Assembly (NCBI GenBank): GCA_003640385.1 | Contig: RCAB01000135.1 | Location: 62,001-126,000, forward strand | Origin: Setaria digitata | Taxonomy: Eukaryota > Nematoda > Chromadorea > Rhabditida > Setariidae | Direction: 5' to 3' | DNA: 64,000 nucleotides | Part shown: in pieces, positions 1 through 11,600 of the stretch | Position numbering within the stretch: position 1 is the first letter of the stretch | How the letters are laid out: the number at the start of each line of letters is the position of its first letter | Translations under genes and position numbers: made by a program | Notes under the pieces: model-generated | Database searches by the model: none | What the model saw: the letters and a program-made list of their open reading frames with translations, nothing else | What the model was told of the DNA's origin: nothing

Positions 1-776
1 TGTTGATACTGACGGCTTTTTATCTGACGAACAGTTTCGAATTAGTGCGTGGTATAAACGACGTTTAACTGATAATGGCTGCCGCGGCATACAGCGCCTC
101 TGGTCAGCCAAATTTTCACGTTTGTCACTGCTTCCTTACCGAACCGGAGACGCGAACTTACGAATTACTGTACAGTCATAAAAAGTACAGTAGTTATCTT
201 TTGGTGAATTACTTCAAAAAGTTCAAGAATCGATAGGTTCCCCATCTCAAACAGACACCAAGGATCTATATGGACTTTCAAAAATTCAAAAAGTCTGAAA
301 TGGCGCTAATGAAAAATTACTGTGTATTCGTGACAAAATAAGACTCGACTAATGCCCATAAAATATAAAGGATGCTAAAGGATATTTAAAAATTACCCTG
401 AAAATCAATAACTCTGTGAAGTGTTCCTTTACTCCTAGGACAAAGCTTGACCTGAAGTCTGTTCTTTAGATGTCCCTAAAAACTCATTCGATGGGTTAGA
501 ATTTCTTATATGCAATAAAAGAATTGCAGGATCTAGAAATTCCTTCTGCTTTACCCTTCTCGCTGCTTTAAGCGGAAAGCAGTAGGAAAATACAGAAAAC
601 TACGAAGAGTTCAAAACTTACCATCAGCAAAACAACCCGATTATAAAAAAATTTCTCTGCAAAATGAAGTTATATCGCATGAGATTCGTTCTTGAATTAA
701 TTAAACTAAAATGACAAAGATGACAAAGTTAGAAAAAGAACGAAGGAACTAGTAGATAGGGCATCTATGCCATTAC
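1..776. other. Probable SRRT intron; unexplained open stretch at the edge
   Basis: No exon resembling the next part of SRRT was found on the minus strand, so this is most simply intron. Bases 2-181 are open on the plus strand for about 59 codons, starting VDTDGFLSDEQF and ending at TAA, and are less AT-rich than their surroundings. I do not recognise the peptide, and the minus strand is also partly open there, so no gene is called. Confidence 0.4.
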
Positions 777-1895
777 CCACCACTCTTCATCCTTATGTGC
801 CAGAAAGAACTTGTGCAGCTCTTGTCGTTTAAATTCCAACTTATATTCCGAATATTTAGCAATTGCTTCTTCATCGGTTATTGAATCATCCTGTGTTGCC
901 AGGAATTTTTTGAACGTCATCATTACCGGCACTGGCTCTTCATCCGCAGATGTTTTCATTACAGGATCATACGTATCGGACGCACTGCTAAATTACTCGT
1001 TTAGAAATGACGATTTGGATTTTGAATTTCATATGAAAAAAATATGAGCAATTCATTACTTCAATAAACCCGACACTTATGTAAAACAGATGTGATAACT
1101 AAAAACAGCGAGACGAGATAAGGGAAATTTAAACATGAGGGAAATAGAGAAATACTGCCTCATGCTATAGATTGATCAGTCGCCCCAAATAACCAAATTC
1201 CTTATGAGAAAAGGGGGTAAGTAAAATAGAGACGTATATACGACCCAACCGTTCCAGTGAGACTTATCTAGAGTCTTCACCATTTCCTGCAGCAAAGCGG
1301 ATAGATTTGCTATTGGCTGCACATTACTGAGCATGCGCGTTACGTGAAACGGTAACGAAACCTGTTTTTACATTTGCATCAATATTTCGCTTACTCAATT
1401 CGGCTACGTTTCGTGCTCGATACATAGTCATCACGACGTGATGAAGATCGTTTCATCGATGAGCCATTAGCATAATCGCTTCGCTGATAGGCGTTACTGC
1501 CACCACCGCCGCCACTACCACCACCACCACCACGTCTACAACAGAAGTCCTGACTTTCAGATTCAGAATGACTTTATAAATCAATAAGATTACAGTTTTT
1601 AAACAACTCTACGACAAAATCATTTTGCTTATGCTTCTACACCTTCAACTGAAGTCACAATTACGAACTTACTTCACACACACAAGGAACTTTGAGAATA
1701 GAATGAACCCATAGAGTAGGACACCTCTTTCTCGTTACCTTGAAATTCCCGAAATTTTATAGCATGACACTGTTCATTCTTTGCCTACCTGTCATAGTCG
1801 TAATCACGTCGTGTCCGATCTTGATAATCGTTGCGTTCACGTGCAAACTTATCGCGTCCACCACGTCTATGGTATTCATCATCACTATCACCCAT
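777..1895 (-). CDS. SRRT: SRRT/ARS2 (serrate) homologue, 5' exons, partial
   Basis: N-terminal part of the nuclear zinc-finger protein that bridges the cap-binding complex to RNA processing, decay and small-RNA pathways. Three exons chain in phase on the minus strand: 1895-1789, 1535-1395 and 987-777, giving about 153 residues. The first exon starts MGDSDDEY followed by an R/D/Y-rich tract, as in animal ARS2. Exon 2 adds a Gly-rich and RS-like stretch. Exon 3 carries the conserved block around [19 protein letters not shown] and ends HKDEEWW, matching the family's LAHKDEEWF. The following donor is GTAATG at 776-771. The rest of the protein (RRM-like, zinc finger, C-terminus) is not found in 1-776 and must lie to the left. 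Residues 1-153 compare well in order with the family; exon boundaries are inferred by hand. Confidence 0.9.
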
Positions 1896-3201
1896 TACTT
1901 TGCTACTATTGTTTGTGCTTTACCTGCAACACCAAAGGGGCAATCTATCCATTTACTCATTCTTTATTGGAATACATAAAACACCAAAATGTTATGTTCT
2001 TCACTAGGTTATGTGTCTGATATTCAGCGGAACTTACTAACGAACTAGCATATATGCTAATACAGTAAACCACCCTTTATCACCAGAAAAAAAATTGACA
2101 ATCTATCCATTTACTCATTCCTTTACGGTCGCCTGATCACCATCAAGAGTTTCTAGTAGTAATTTTTTTCTTCCTGAACTTCGATACTAACACGAAAACA
2201 TTTCAGCCTCTTTGTTTCACACTACATACGAATTCTTCTCATTAAACATCTAATTAAAACCTACAAGGACTGTATTAGTGCGCAGGTAGGAAGATCTTAC
2301 AGAAAAAATAGCATACTAGGTAAAAACCACTAGGCGGCAACTGGAAATACGGAAGCTAGGATGAATTCAAACTTATTTTGTCGTTATATTCATAAGAAAG
2401 TCCGGAAATAAGGTACCATTGGGGATGGTTGCCACTGAAATCTTATGCTGAGGGAAAGATCTGAAGGATTAAAGGAAGTAACGCGTAATTAAACTGGACA
2501 GTTTAATTAATCAGCCAGATGGGGACCCAGAGCCAAATCAACTAGACAGAAAACAACGCGAGATGAGACTCGACCCGGAAGTCCGATCGACTGCAGCGAT
2601 ACCGTGGTGAAACCTTGTAGTGAACTGTTGCAGCGCTAAAGTCTGCCAGCATGTTTATGAGGGCTTTACGTGGTAAACGTGATGCGTGATATATATGTGG
2701 TAGGATGCGGGAGAGCACTTTACGTTTCTTATTTTTGCTTAGCAGTTATCGTCTTAAAATCAAGGAGAATTATATTTATGGATATTGCGTACGCGGGATA
2801 AGGTTGCGGCAAAGGGGAGTGTAACTAATAAGTTAGTTATGGGAAGGGAAAAAAAAAAAACAAAATAGACAAAAATAATAAAGTGCAATTGATTGATAAA
2901 AGGGATTAGGTGAGTGAAAAATCATCCTGAGTCCAGGGAATGTTGTGACGTGGGTCGCGTAAATGTGGTACTGCAACGATGATCCACATGAGTAAGCGAA
3001 ACTGACGTGAATAGAACTGAGTGAGAATGTATTTTGAATTCTCGTAGAAACAAACCAATGATTGGTGATATCTTCTGTTTCCAGAACTCCTCCATTTATG
3101 TTTTGGTTTTGATTTTCGTTACTTCGTAAAACTGGAAAAAATTTCATGACGAAATTTGATAATTGGATATCCGAAGAAAAGGCACAACTTCCAGATTCGT
3201 A
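1896..3201. promoter_or_regulatory. Divergent intergenic region between SRRT and DEF8
   Basis: The two genes start 1.3 kb apart and point away from each other, so this region probably holds both promoters. A stretch at roughly 2500-2740 is visibly richer in G and C than flanking DNA. No TATA box or named factor site was identified. An acceptor-like TTCCAG at 3189-3194 lies 7 bases before the DEF8 ATG and may be a trans-splice site. Confidence 0.45.
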
Positions 3202-6050
3202 ATGGCTCAGACGATAGATGTAGTCAATTCTGATGGAGATGGCAGTGATGGTCCCAGTCTTGATGGAAGTGTAGAACAGAAACTGGATATTGTTGCAGAT
3301 GTCGAGAAGAGCGGAACTGAAGGGAACAAGTAATTTTAAATCTGTTGTAGAATTGGAACTCTTTTCTAATTGGAAAAATGATGGCATAGTTTTAAGATAT
3401 AAAGAAAAAGCAAAATTATTCATTTTTAGTAATAATTTCGTTTCCATTTTATTTTGAAAAGTTTGGGTAATGTCGGGAAAGATGAAATGAGACCAATAAA
3501 ATAAAGGACGAGAAGTACTATTAGGCTTCGGATTTTCTTCATTTCGTTGCATTAACGAAAAGCTGGTAGTGTCAGAAAAAAAAAAGAATCATTTTAATTA
3601 TCAATTCCTTATACGAATAATTGTAATATTAGTACCGAACTCGACACTATCGACTTAATAAATCGGGAAGTTGATGAACTTATCATTTATAAGAAAGAAA
3701 ACAACGACAAAATGGATCGTTCTGCTGAACTAGCAGTGGCCGTTGCCCATTGCAAAAGACGTTTGCGGAAGCTCAGCGTAAGAATTTCTTTCGTTATACG
3801 TTGTCTGGGTTTCAAAAATCTTTGACAATTTGCTCCAATCACAGGAAAAGAAAAGAAGTGGCGGAAATTGGTTTTAGGACAACGAACGAAGTATTGAGCG
3901 AGTACAACTTATGGAAAAACTTGTACAGTGTCAGCTTGAACTTGATGTTTTAAAGGTAATATATATGCATGTTTTTTAAAGTAATATATGCATTCCTAAA
4001 ATGAATCACAGTGTAAGATTAGTTGGAAGGGATGTTTGGTTATATAATATCAAATATGGCGGAAAGTTGTTTTGCAGGAAAAGTTAGCTGATCCAGTGAA
4101 GAATGCGCTAGCGTTGCATGCGGTAACTACTAGAGGGCATCAGTTCTGCTTGCAGTCAGCTACCGGTCGAAACCCATATTGTGAAGTTTGCTTATCAACG
4201 ATTTGGCGTTTGGTTCAACGATATCGACGTTGTAACTGTAAGTTATAATTTTTGCATTAAATCTTTGAAAAAAAAATACACAACCGTTCATTTAATTCGT
4301 CATACTGAAGCAGGGTACTGGTTCTCTTGAAAGAAGCATATTTTTGATAAACATACTATTTTCCAGACTGTGGTTTCCGAGCACATGATAAATGTTTGTC
4401 ACAAGTCTTACGTTATTGTGCTGGCACCAAAGCGAACGATATTCTCTTCAGGTTTATTATTTACAAGCGTTTTTGAACGCACCAGCAGAACTCTTGCTCC
4501 TTTTTTCTTTTTTTTTTTTTTTTTTCATTTTTAAAAACGACTGAAATTGAATACCTTATTCGTACAGAAAGTGAATGTTTATTTCATATTCTACCAGTGA
4601 GAGTATTTGCGCAAGCTACCTTGCATGCCTTTGTACTAGGTTCAGATCGACAAACCTTTTTAGAATTTAATTCCTCTTTTTTGTGCTAAATTATAGACCA
4701 AGAACGGAAATTTGTAAAGAACGTGGTCTTGATGAGCAAGGGTACAAATGTGCTGAGTGTCATCATCCGTTACAATTCGGTGAGCTAAATAACTTATTGT
4801 TTTGTCATGACGATCGTTTATAAAGATTTGAAGTTTTGTGCTGGTATCATAACTTTTTGTGCTGAACTTTAAGATGGTGCAGCCGATAATGAACCACGAC
4901 TTTGCGATTACAACGGCCATTATTACTGTCCACATTGCCATTGGAACGATGATTGGTTTATTCCGGCTCGTATTGTGCACAATTGGGACTTCAACAAGTA
5001 TAAGGTTTTTCTTGTTCCTATTCTTTTTTTGACTGGAAAAAAAAGTTTGGTTTCTGTAGAAACATTTAACTTCCAGGTTTGTCGCGCCACAAAGCAATTA
5101 CTGGTTATTATCGAAAAAAAACCAATTTTCAATATATTAAAATTGAATCCAAGATTGGTGAATTATGTTGATCAGTTGGACCGAATAAATAAGATACGAC
5201 ACAATATATTATTAATGAAATGTTACTTTATGTGCTGTAAGGTAAGGTTCTGACTTTGCTGAGAATTTGTTGGAATGAAATGATATTATTAATTTTATAG
5301 ACTTTAATGACTTTAATGCAAGTTTTGGTGACAAGCTGTTATAATGTTCCATTGTAGGCAGCGCGGAAGCAGCGGATTTTGCAAAAGTTGAGGCACCGTC
5401 AACATTTTGTCGAAAATTCAAATATGTATAGTTTGATGGACTTGATAGATTTGTATCAAGGTCGACTACTGCCGGATATTGAAGGAATAATTCAGATGTA
5501 TATGGAACATATTACAAAAGACTGTCCAGTCTGTAAAGGGAAAGGATTTATTTGCGAGTTATGTGAGGATACTACTGTAAGTAGTTCCGTTTTCCAAGTA
5601 CTGGAAGCTTTCAGAATTTGAAAATTTGGTCAAGTAGAAGCATAAAATAACTTTTCTTTGCCTAATTAAAGTTAACCCTTTTTAGGTTATTTTTCCATTT
5701 TCCGAGAATGTAGCCGTGTGCCATGATTGTTTAGCAACTTTCCACCTAGACTGTTTTAATAGAAAAAGCAAACGCTGTCCAAGGTTATATTTTAAAGTCC
5801 GTAGCATGTTTACCTCGCTTGTTTATTTTCAGCATTTTAATATCTTTTCAGTACTTAATTCGTATTGACCTCACAGAGGCTGCTTGTTCCGTAAAGGTCA
5901 AGTCAAAATTATTTTTTATGGTGGAAAAAATCTTTTCAAAAATATATATGTATTTTTAAATAAACTATTATTGTAAAATTCCTTATTTTTAGGTGTTTAC
6001 GGCGAAAATCTCGTACGAATCCAGCGCATTCGTTAGATGACGTTACGTGA
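3202..6050 (+). CDS. DEF8: DEF8 homologue (C1 domain plus Rubicon-homology zinc domain)
   Basis: Predicted 449-residue protein, close to human DEF8. Exons: 3202-3329, 3633-3777, 3878-3955, 4078-4237, 4367-4451, 4697-4779, 4874-5004, 5077-5241, 5358-5576, 5686-5783, 5993-6050; all phases agree and the frame ends at TGA. An acidic N-terminus and a helical segment lead to a C1-type zinc finger from about residue 138 (HQFC, NPYCEVC, RCNYCGFRAHDKC). The rest is the DUF4206/Rubicon-homology region with CAEC, CPHCHWND, RIVHNWDF, RHRQHFVEN, CPVCKGKGFICELC and a final VCHDC...FHLDC...CPRC cluster. Known family members bind Rab7 and PLEKHM1 and act in late endosome/lysosome positioning; that role is inferred here. 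An acceptor-like TTCCAG 7 bases before the ATG suggests possible trans-splicing. Confidence 0.95.
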
Positions 6051-7395
6051 TTTAAATAATGATACATTTAGAGTATTGGGGATTTCGGTTCAATTATTTT
6101 TATCACTGAAGCTTTGAATTGTATATTTTTTAATATAACTGTACTTTATTCAGATAACCTATTTATTTACCTATGTTAAGGTATAAATTATGCGACATAA
6201 CGAATCAAAGTAATCTTGCCAAAGAATCTAGAAAGAACTGCACTTTGTTGGCTATTAAACTTAATGTTTTGTGATCAAGTTTGACAGTTCAAATGATAGT
6301 TACTTACTCAGTGATTGGAGGTTCTGATTATCACAGGTATGACTATAAACCTTATGTTCGAGTAAAGTTTTCAAGTGGTAGAAGCAGTAAATGGTAAATT
6401 AACCATAAATCATAGTAAGAATAATGTAGCTGGATAACATTAGCTATTGTGCCTATACAGGTATTATATATGTTTAGAAACATTTTTTTTACCACTCTGT
6501 CCTCATGTAATTGTCTAATGATTGCTATTAAGTTTATACCAGTTTTAGTAATATTGAAATTCGGTCTTTATTTTTACATCTTTTAATTAATGATAATTAT
6601 GAAACGTTATTATAGAAGTGTATTTTTATTTATATGTATTTGTATTTTTAAATTGTACAGAGGATGAAGTAAAATATTTTTTTATGCATTGATGTAATAT
6701 ATGCATAACTGCAAGGTATTCATGATACTTCCTGCATGGGGAAGATTTCCTTTCCTTAGTTCGATATAGCATGTATAAGTTCTTGCAACATTTCCAATTT
6801 CAGTATAAAGTGGAATTGAGTTGATATTGCTGAGTCACTGATAATTGTTAAATTTTCGAGTCTTGCCTAAACTTTCGAATAGCTCTGTTGGTAATAATGT
6901 TATTTCAGGTAATGAGAAGGACTACTGATCTCTTTGGTCTGGTGATTTTCTTCATTACTTAGCATCATGACAGTCTTCTTAAGTCAAGTTTTCTGAGTGC
7001 TCTTAGGAGTGTTAAATTGTTGTTCTGGTACTCTGGAGTTATTCGTTATAGAACTTCGCAGATTTTTTACCAATAACTTTGTTGTTAGTGAATATTCTTA
7101 GGTCCTTACTAAATTAAAATTGAATTAAATTGTTGGCGTCATGTATATAGGACGTGTAGGTTTTTTGTATATATACATTTGTTTTAAATACCTGGATGAT
7201 CACATTTGGCTAATACTTCTGATCTAAAAGTATTGTGATTCGTTCATAAAAGACTTTATATCTGCATCTCATTACGTTATATCACACCACCTAAGAAGAT
7301 GCTTATTTGCAGGAATTGATTTCTTGAATTTTTCTTTTTTTTTTTTTTTACTTCGGTATTAAAAGAAAAAGAAAAAAAAAGAAGAAAAGTCAGTA
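6051..7395. other. Intergenic, DEF8 3' region and rab-33 upstream region
   Basis: AT-rich DNA with no coding stretch I can support. It contains the DEF8 3' UTR and a T tract followed by an A/G-rich tract at about 7328-7390, just before the rab-33 start codon. The 1.35-kb gap is too long for a typical nematode operon spacer, so an operon with DEF8 is unlikely. Confidence 0.5.
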
Positions 7396-9703
7396 ATGGA
7401 TGTTACTGTGCATAATACTATCACAAAGGTAGGAGAAACCTCACCGCAACGACTTGTGGAACCAAATATTATTATATCAGCACCCAAAATTAGTACAGTT
7501 GTTACCGAATTGACGCCACAAATGTCATTATTGTCTAATTCACATTTTTCGGAACAAAATGAAACGAAGCAGTCAGAACAAAGTGAAGGTAAGTTTTATT
7601 TCATGTTAAAATTATTTGGAAATTTATTCCCTCGCTAATGTGTTTCCGAGGAAGATCTGAAGTTATTCGTTGTCCGTTTTGCTAGTTTCAGAATTTTTAT
7701 TTTTCAGTTGAATGCCAATAGAATTAATTAGGCTGTAATGGAGGATTGTTTTTTCTTTCGATTTGTTTAGACCCATTCGAAATGTGTGGTTATTCAGGCG
7801 GGATATCTCTATTTGTTATAGTAAAGGATAGAATGTGTTATTCATTCATCTAGTACCTATTTTGTACTTTACTCACTTTCTTAGTCCCTTGATAATTTTC
7901 TCTTGTCCAATTTCATTCCATTCTAATACTGCTCCATCTGATATATTTTTATTTTTAGTTGATGTTAGCCTCAGTCGTGTCCCGTATCCAATAACATCTC
8001 TAGCAAATAATTCTCTTCCTTCATCTGTGGAGAAAAACTCAGAAAAAACACACACGGCTTCAGCAAAAGATATTTCTCGCGCGAGTTATGCTTATCAGCC
8101 TGGAAAAACATACCGAACTAAGCGCGTATTCAAGGTATTTTTCTTCATTTTCTTTCATTCAGTGTATTTCTCGTTGCTGTTAACTTTAACTGTATGAGCT
8201 TCATCCTTGTTATTATACAATAAAATTTAAACTGCATTACCAACCATTATTCATTTTTCTGCAAATGTTGGGATAGACTTTTTTTCCATTTTGATTTTAA
8301 TATCATCTCTTTGCGATAAATCTCATTCTCATGTTCAGGTTATTATACTGGGTGATGCTGGCGTTGGGAAAACTTGCCTAAGTTTTCGATTCTGTAATGG
8401 GAGGTTTCCTGCTCAAACGGAAGCAACCATTGGAGTCGATTTTCGAGAACGTTCTGTTGCTATCGATGGTGAATTACTAAGAGTTTGTTTTGCTATCTTC
8501 ATCATTACATATCATTTGTTTATCTGAGGTATTACTCTTTTCACACTGTTGAAATAGATACATTTGAGTATCAAAACTTTTTATTTTTCTTCACTTGATA
8601 CATCCATGTAATCCCGTTATCAAGCGATTACGTCTCCGTTTCTTTGTTATAAGAGTGAATAGAAATAAAGTTTCGAGCAGTCGGGAATGATTAGAAAAAG
8701 GATGAGTTTGTTCAACATTTATTTAAACGGATTTTTTCCTAGCAATAACTTTTATTTTGTTTCAGTTTATAGTAAAAGTGTGTTATTTGAGGGGAAATTT
8801 TTTCTCGCCTTTTTTTTTCATATTAAAGAGAAATAAATTTGCTAGATTGAGACAAACATATTCCATGATTTCGTTTGCGAAGAATGTATAGTGGATTTTA
8901 GCTTTTGCTCTCATTATAGAGAGTGTGTTGCATTTGAAAGTTAAGTCGTTTGTTTTGTTCTGTTATTATAGCAAAATCATGCTGTTATAATATTCTCTGT
9001 ATAATGATAGAAGTTTTCAATTTCAGGTACAGTTGTGGGATACGGCTGGACAAGAACGTTACCGACAGTCCATTGTATCACATTATTATCGCAATGTGAA
9101 TGCTGTTGTATTTGTTTATGACGTCAGTAATCTATCATCGTTTCATTCACTTAATGATTGGATAAGTGAATGTAGAAAACATTCGGTCTCATCAACAAAT
9201 GATACGCCACATATATTAATTGGAAATAAATGTGATTTAGCACAAGAAAACAAAGTTAAAACCGATGTTGCTCAGGTTTCAGTTCTCCCGCATTTTTTTT
9301 TCCTTTTTTGCTTTAGATTTGCTTGGTTAAATTTATGAGCTAGATTTATTAAATTTATAGCTTAGTTAAATTTGGGATTAAAATCAATTTGAATTTTTTT
9401 TTTTTTCAAGTGTTCCTCTCAAACATAAATTACCCCAATATTATTTTTTATACAGTTTCATTTAAAAATTTTTTGCAGATGTTTGCTGATCGGAATGATA
9501 TGGCACTGTTTGAAACATCAGCATTAGCAGATTCAGAAGCGGATCATGTTGAATCAATTTTTATGACATTAGTGCATAAGTTGCAGCAGAGCAAACCAAT
9601 GCATGTTCAAACTGATGAAGAAAGAGCTCGGAATGAACAAAGGTTATTACTAAAAGCTAACGATGCTAATAAAGAAACTGATGCTGAAGGGTGGTGTTGT
9701 TGA
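7396..9703 (+). CDS. rab-33: RAB33-like small GTPase with long N-terminal extension
   Basis: Predicted 328 residues from five exons: 7396-7588, 7959-8134, 8339-8482, 9027-9275, 9479-9703. The GTPase core starts near residue 122: P-loop GDAGVGKT (128-135), TIGVDF in switch I (153-158), WDTAGQE (175-181), NKCD (238-241) and ETSA (266-269). The C-terminus is GWCC, a CC-type double geranylgeranylation signal. [20 protein letters not shown] and HVESIF are closest to the RAB33 subfamily I recall. RAB33 acts at the Golgi in retrograde traffic and, in mammals, in autophagosome formation through ATG16L1. The unusual part is about 120 residues of Ser/Thr/Glu-rich sequence before the core, encoded by exons 1 and 2; vertebrate RAB33 has only a short leader. 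The start is the first ATG of exon 1. Confidence 0.94.
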
Positions 9704-11600
9704 GGGACACTTTCTCTTATTCCTAATCTTTTGTTATTTAACAATTGCTGTATATTTGAAATTGACGCTTTCTTGGAAATAATTTTTGCAGAATTATAAA
9801 TATTGTATAGGTGAAGAGATTGATCGGTTTGAAGTGATAAGCTGATTTTTTGTTTATTTATTAGGATTGTCGAATCTACTGGAATTTTTTTTTATTATTA
9901 TCAGTAATTTTACAAAAATTCAAACGTTTGTATCTGATTTATCATAATTTTTACTATGACTTTAAATTTAGAAATATGTAAGACTACGAAGTTAGGTAGG
10001 GAAACAGAAATGGACAGAAATAGAAAAAAAAGATAGGAATGGAATCGGATAGCCCTCTATGGCAGGAAACTCTGCATGAAATAAAGTAGAGTTATAATTT
10101 CGAATTTATAACGGAGATTTAAAGATTCACCGTGTCTTATACTGATTTGTTGCCAGCGTTTAAAGACCCATTTTCTGCGCATGACCTCTTTTGCTATCTT
10201 AAGGTCCTTAATAAATAAATTAGTTTGCCTTTATTCAGCATATGCTTCTAACAATTTAATAATTTAACGTTCTTTATTAAATTTGAAATAAGTTTATTGT
10301 TCTATGCTAATTCGTGCTGAGTGCTTTTTGTTGATAATATCATTGAGCTATCATAAAGGTGTTATAGGTAAGTAATGGCGTTTTTCTGTTTTTTATCTTT
10401 TGAATGTTTCTCTTAAGAAAGTTTTATATTTTGTCTTTCTGAGGGCCTGTTTTGTTTTAGTCTTTTTTTTTCGGGATTTCTTTTAATAACAATATTGTAA
10501 CTAAAAAAAAAAAAAATGATTATGGTTTTTATTGGATAAACTAAGTATATCTGTTGTAAGGAATCTTGTTTTCTTTCTACATAAATCATTATGCATGTGT
10601 AAATATTCTGCATAATATGCAAGGATTCGAAGAGTACCATCTTTCAACGTCATCTTCTTCAAAATATTATTGGTTACGGAATGTTTTTACGGAATAGCTT
10701 TCCCATATATAATCTTCCATAAAGTCTTAGTTGTCGGATTTGTATTTTTTCTTTTTTTTTTCTTTTGTTTTTTTGGAAATGAATCGAAATGGCAGAACAG
10801 TATACATTCAAAAATGGAAATCTTTGAGAAAGCTAAAACATTCGATAAGGTCAGTCTTGTGATCTTGCGAACTTTTGTACTTAGATTATAGTTCAGTTTT
10901 TTGCATGCAGGGCTAGTGGTTAAATGATATTCAAAAACATTGTGAAACTTTTAGAATAATCAATCAAAAATGAAAAGGGATTGCAAAACAACAACTACAC
11001 AATACAATACGTGTATTCACGTTAAGTAAATTGAGATCTTTGTACAAAATAAAAACGTTAACGGTAGAGTGTACGTGAGAAAAAAAAAACATGAAAGAAA
11101 GGAAAATGCTTCTCTGACGGAAGGCACGTTAAAATTTAACTTCCCTTACCTGACAGAATCTTTACAAACTTCAACATCCATAAAATCCCAAAATCTTGAT
11201 CTTTTTTTTTTTTTTCTCTCTCTTGGGAACTAATCGAGAGTCATATGATTGTGAGAAGAGGGAAAAAAAATTCCTACAGGAGATGAAATGATAGCACATA
11301 TTTATTAATTATACCCTAGAGAGTTGAACAAATGCATAGTTATTACGAGCATTGCTTTCATCATTGTCGTATGCGCTAAACTAAGCCTTAGAAATTCCAC
11401 AATGTGAATATTTGGTATACTAAAAAGAAAACAAATTTCTTAAATGTATATTCCCTGATTCTAATTGAAAGAATGATAAATGATAAATAGTACATGAACC
11501 TGAATATTTGATTAATTTTATGCATCAAAAGTTTTCAAAAATTAAATATAATTAGGAGTTTTCAAAAATTAAATATAATTAGAGTTGCATTCGTTTTAAG
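9704..11600. other. Convergent intergenic region
   Basis: Holds the 3' ends of rab-33 (plus) and the M1-family gene (minus). It is AT-rich with many A and T tracts and no supported ORF. AATAAA at 10080-10085 is the clearest plus-strand polyadenylation candidate. A short near-perfect tandem repeat (about 26 bp, two copies) lies at 11528-11581. Confidence 0.5.

Noticed and set aside
2..181. Open plus-strand frame at the left edge
   Set aside because: Less AT-rich and 59 codons long, but no recognisable motif, no start codon in the window, and the minus strand is partly open too. Listed only as unexplained.
2833..3552. 239-residue minus-strand ORF
   Set aside because: It lies antisense to DEF8 exon 1 and ends in a homopolymer-derived Phe run. 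The plus-strand exon has family-supported phase and no domain is visible in this ORF.
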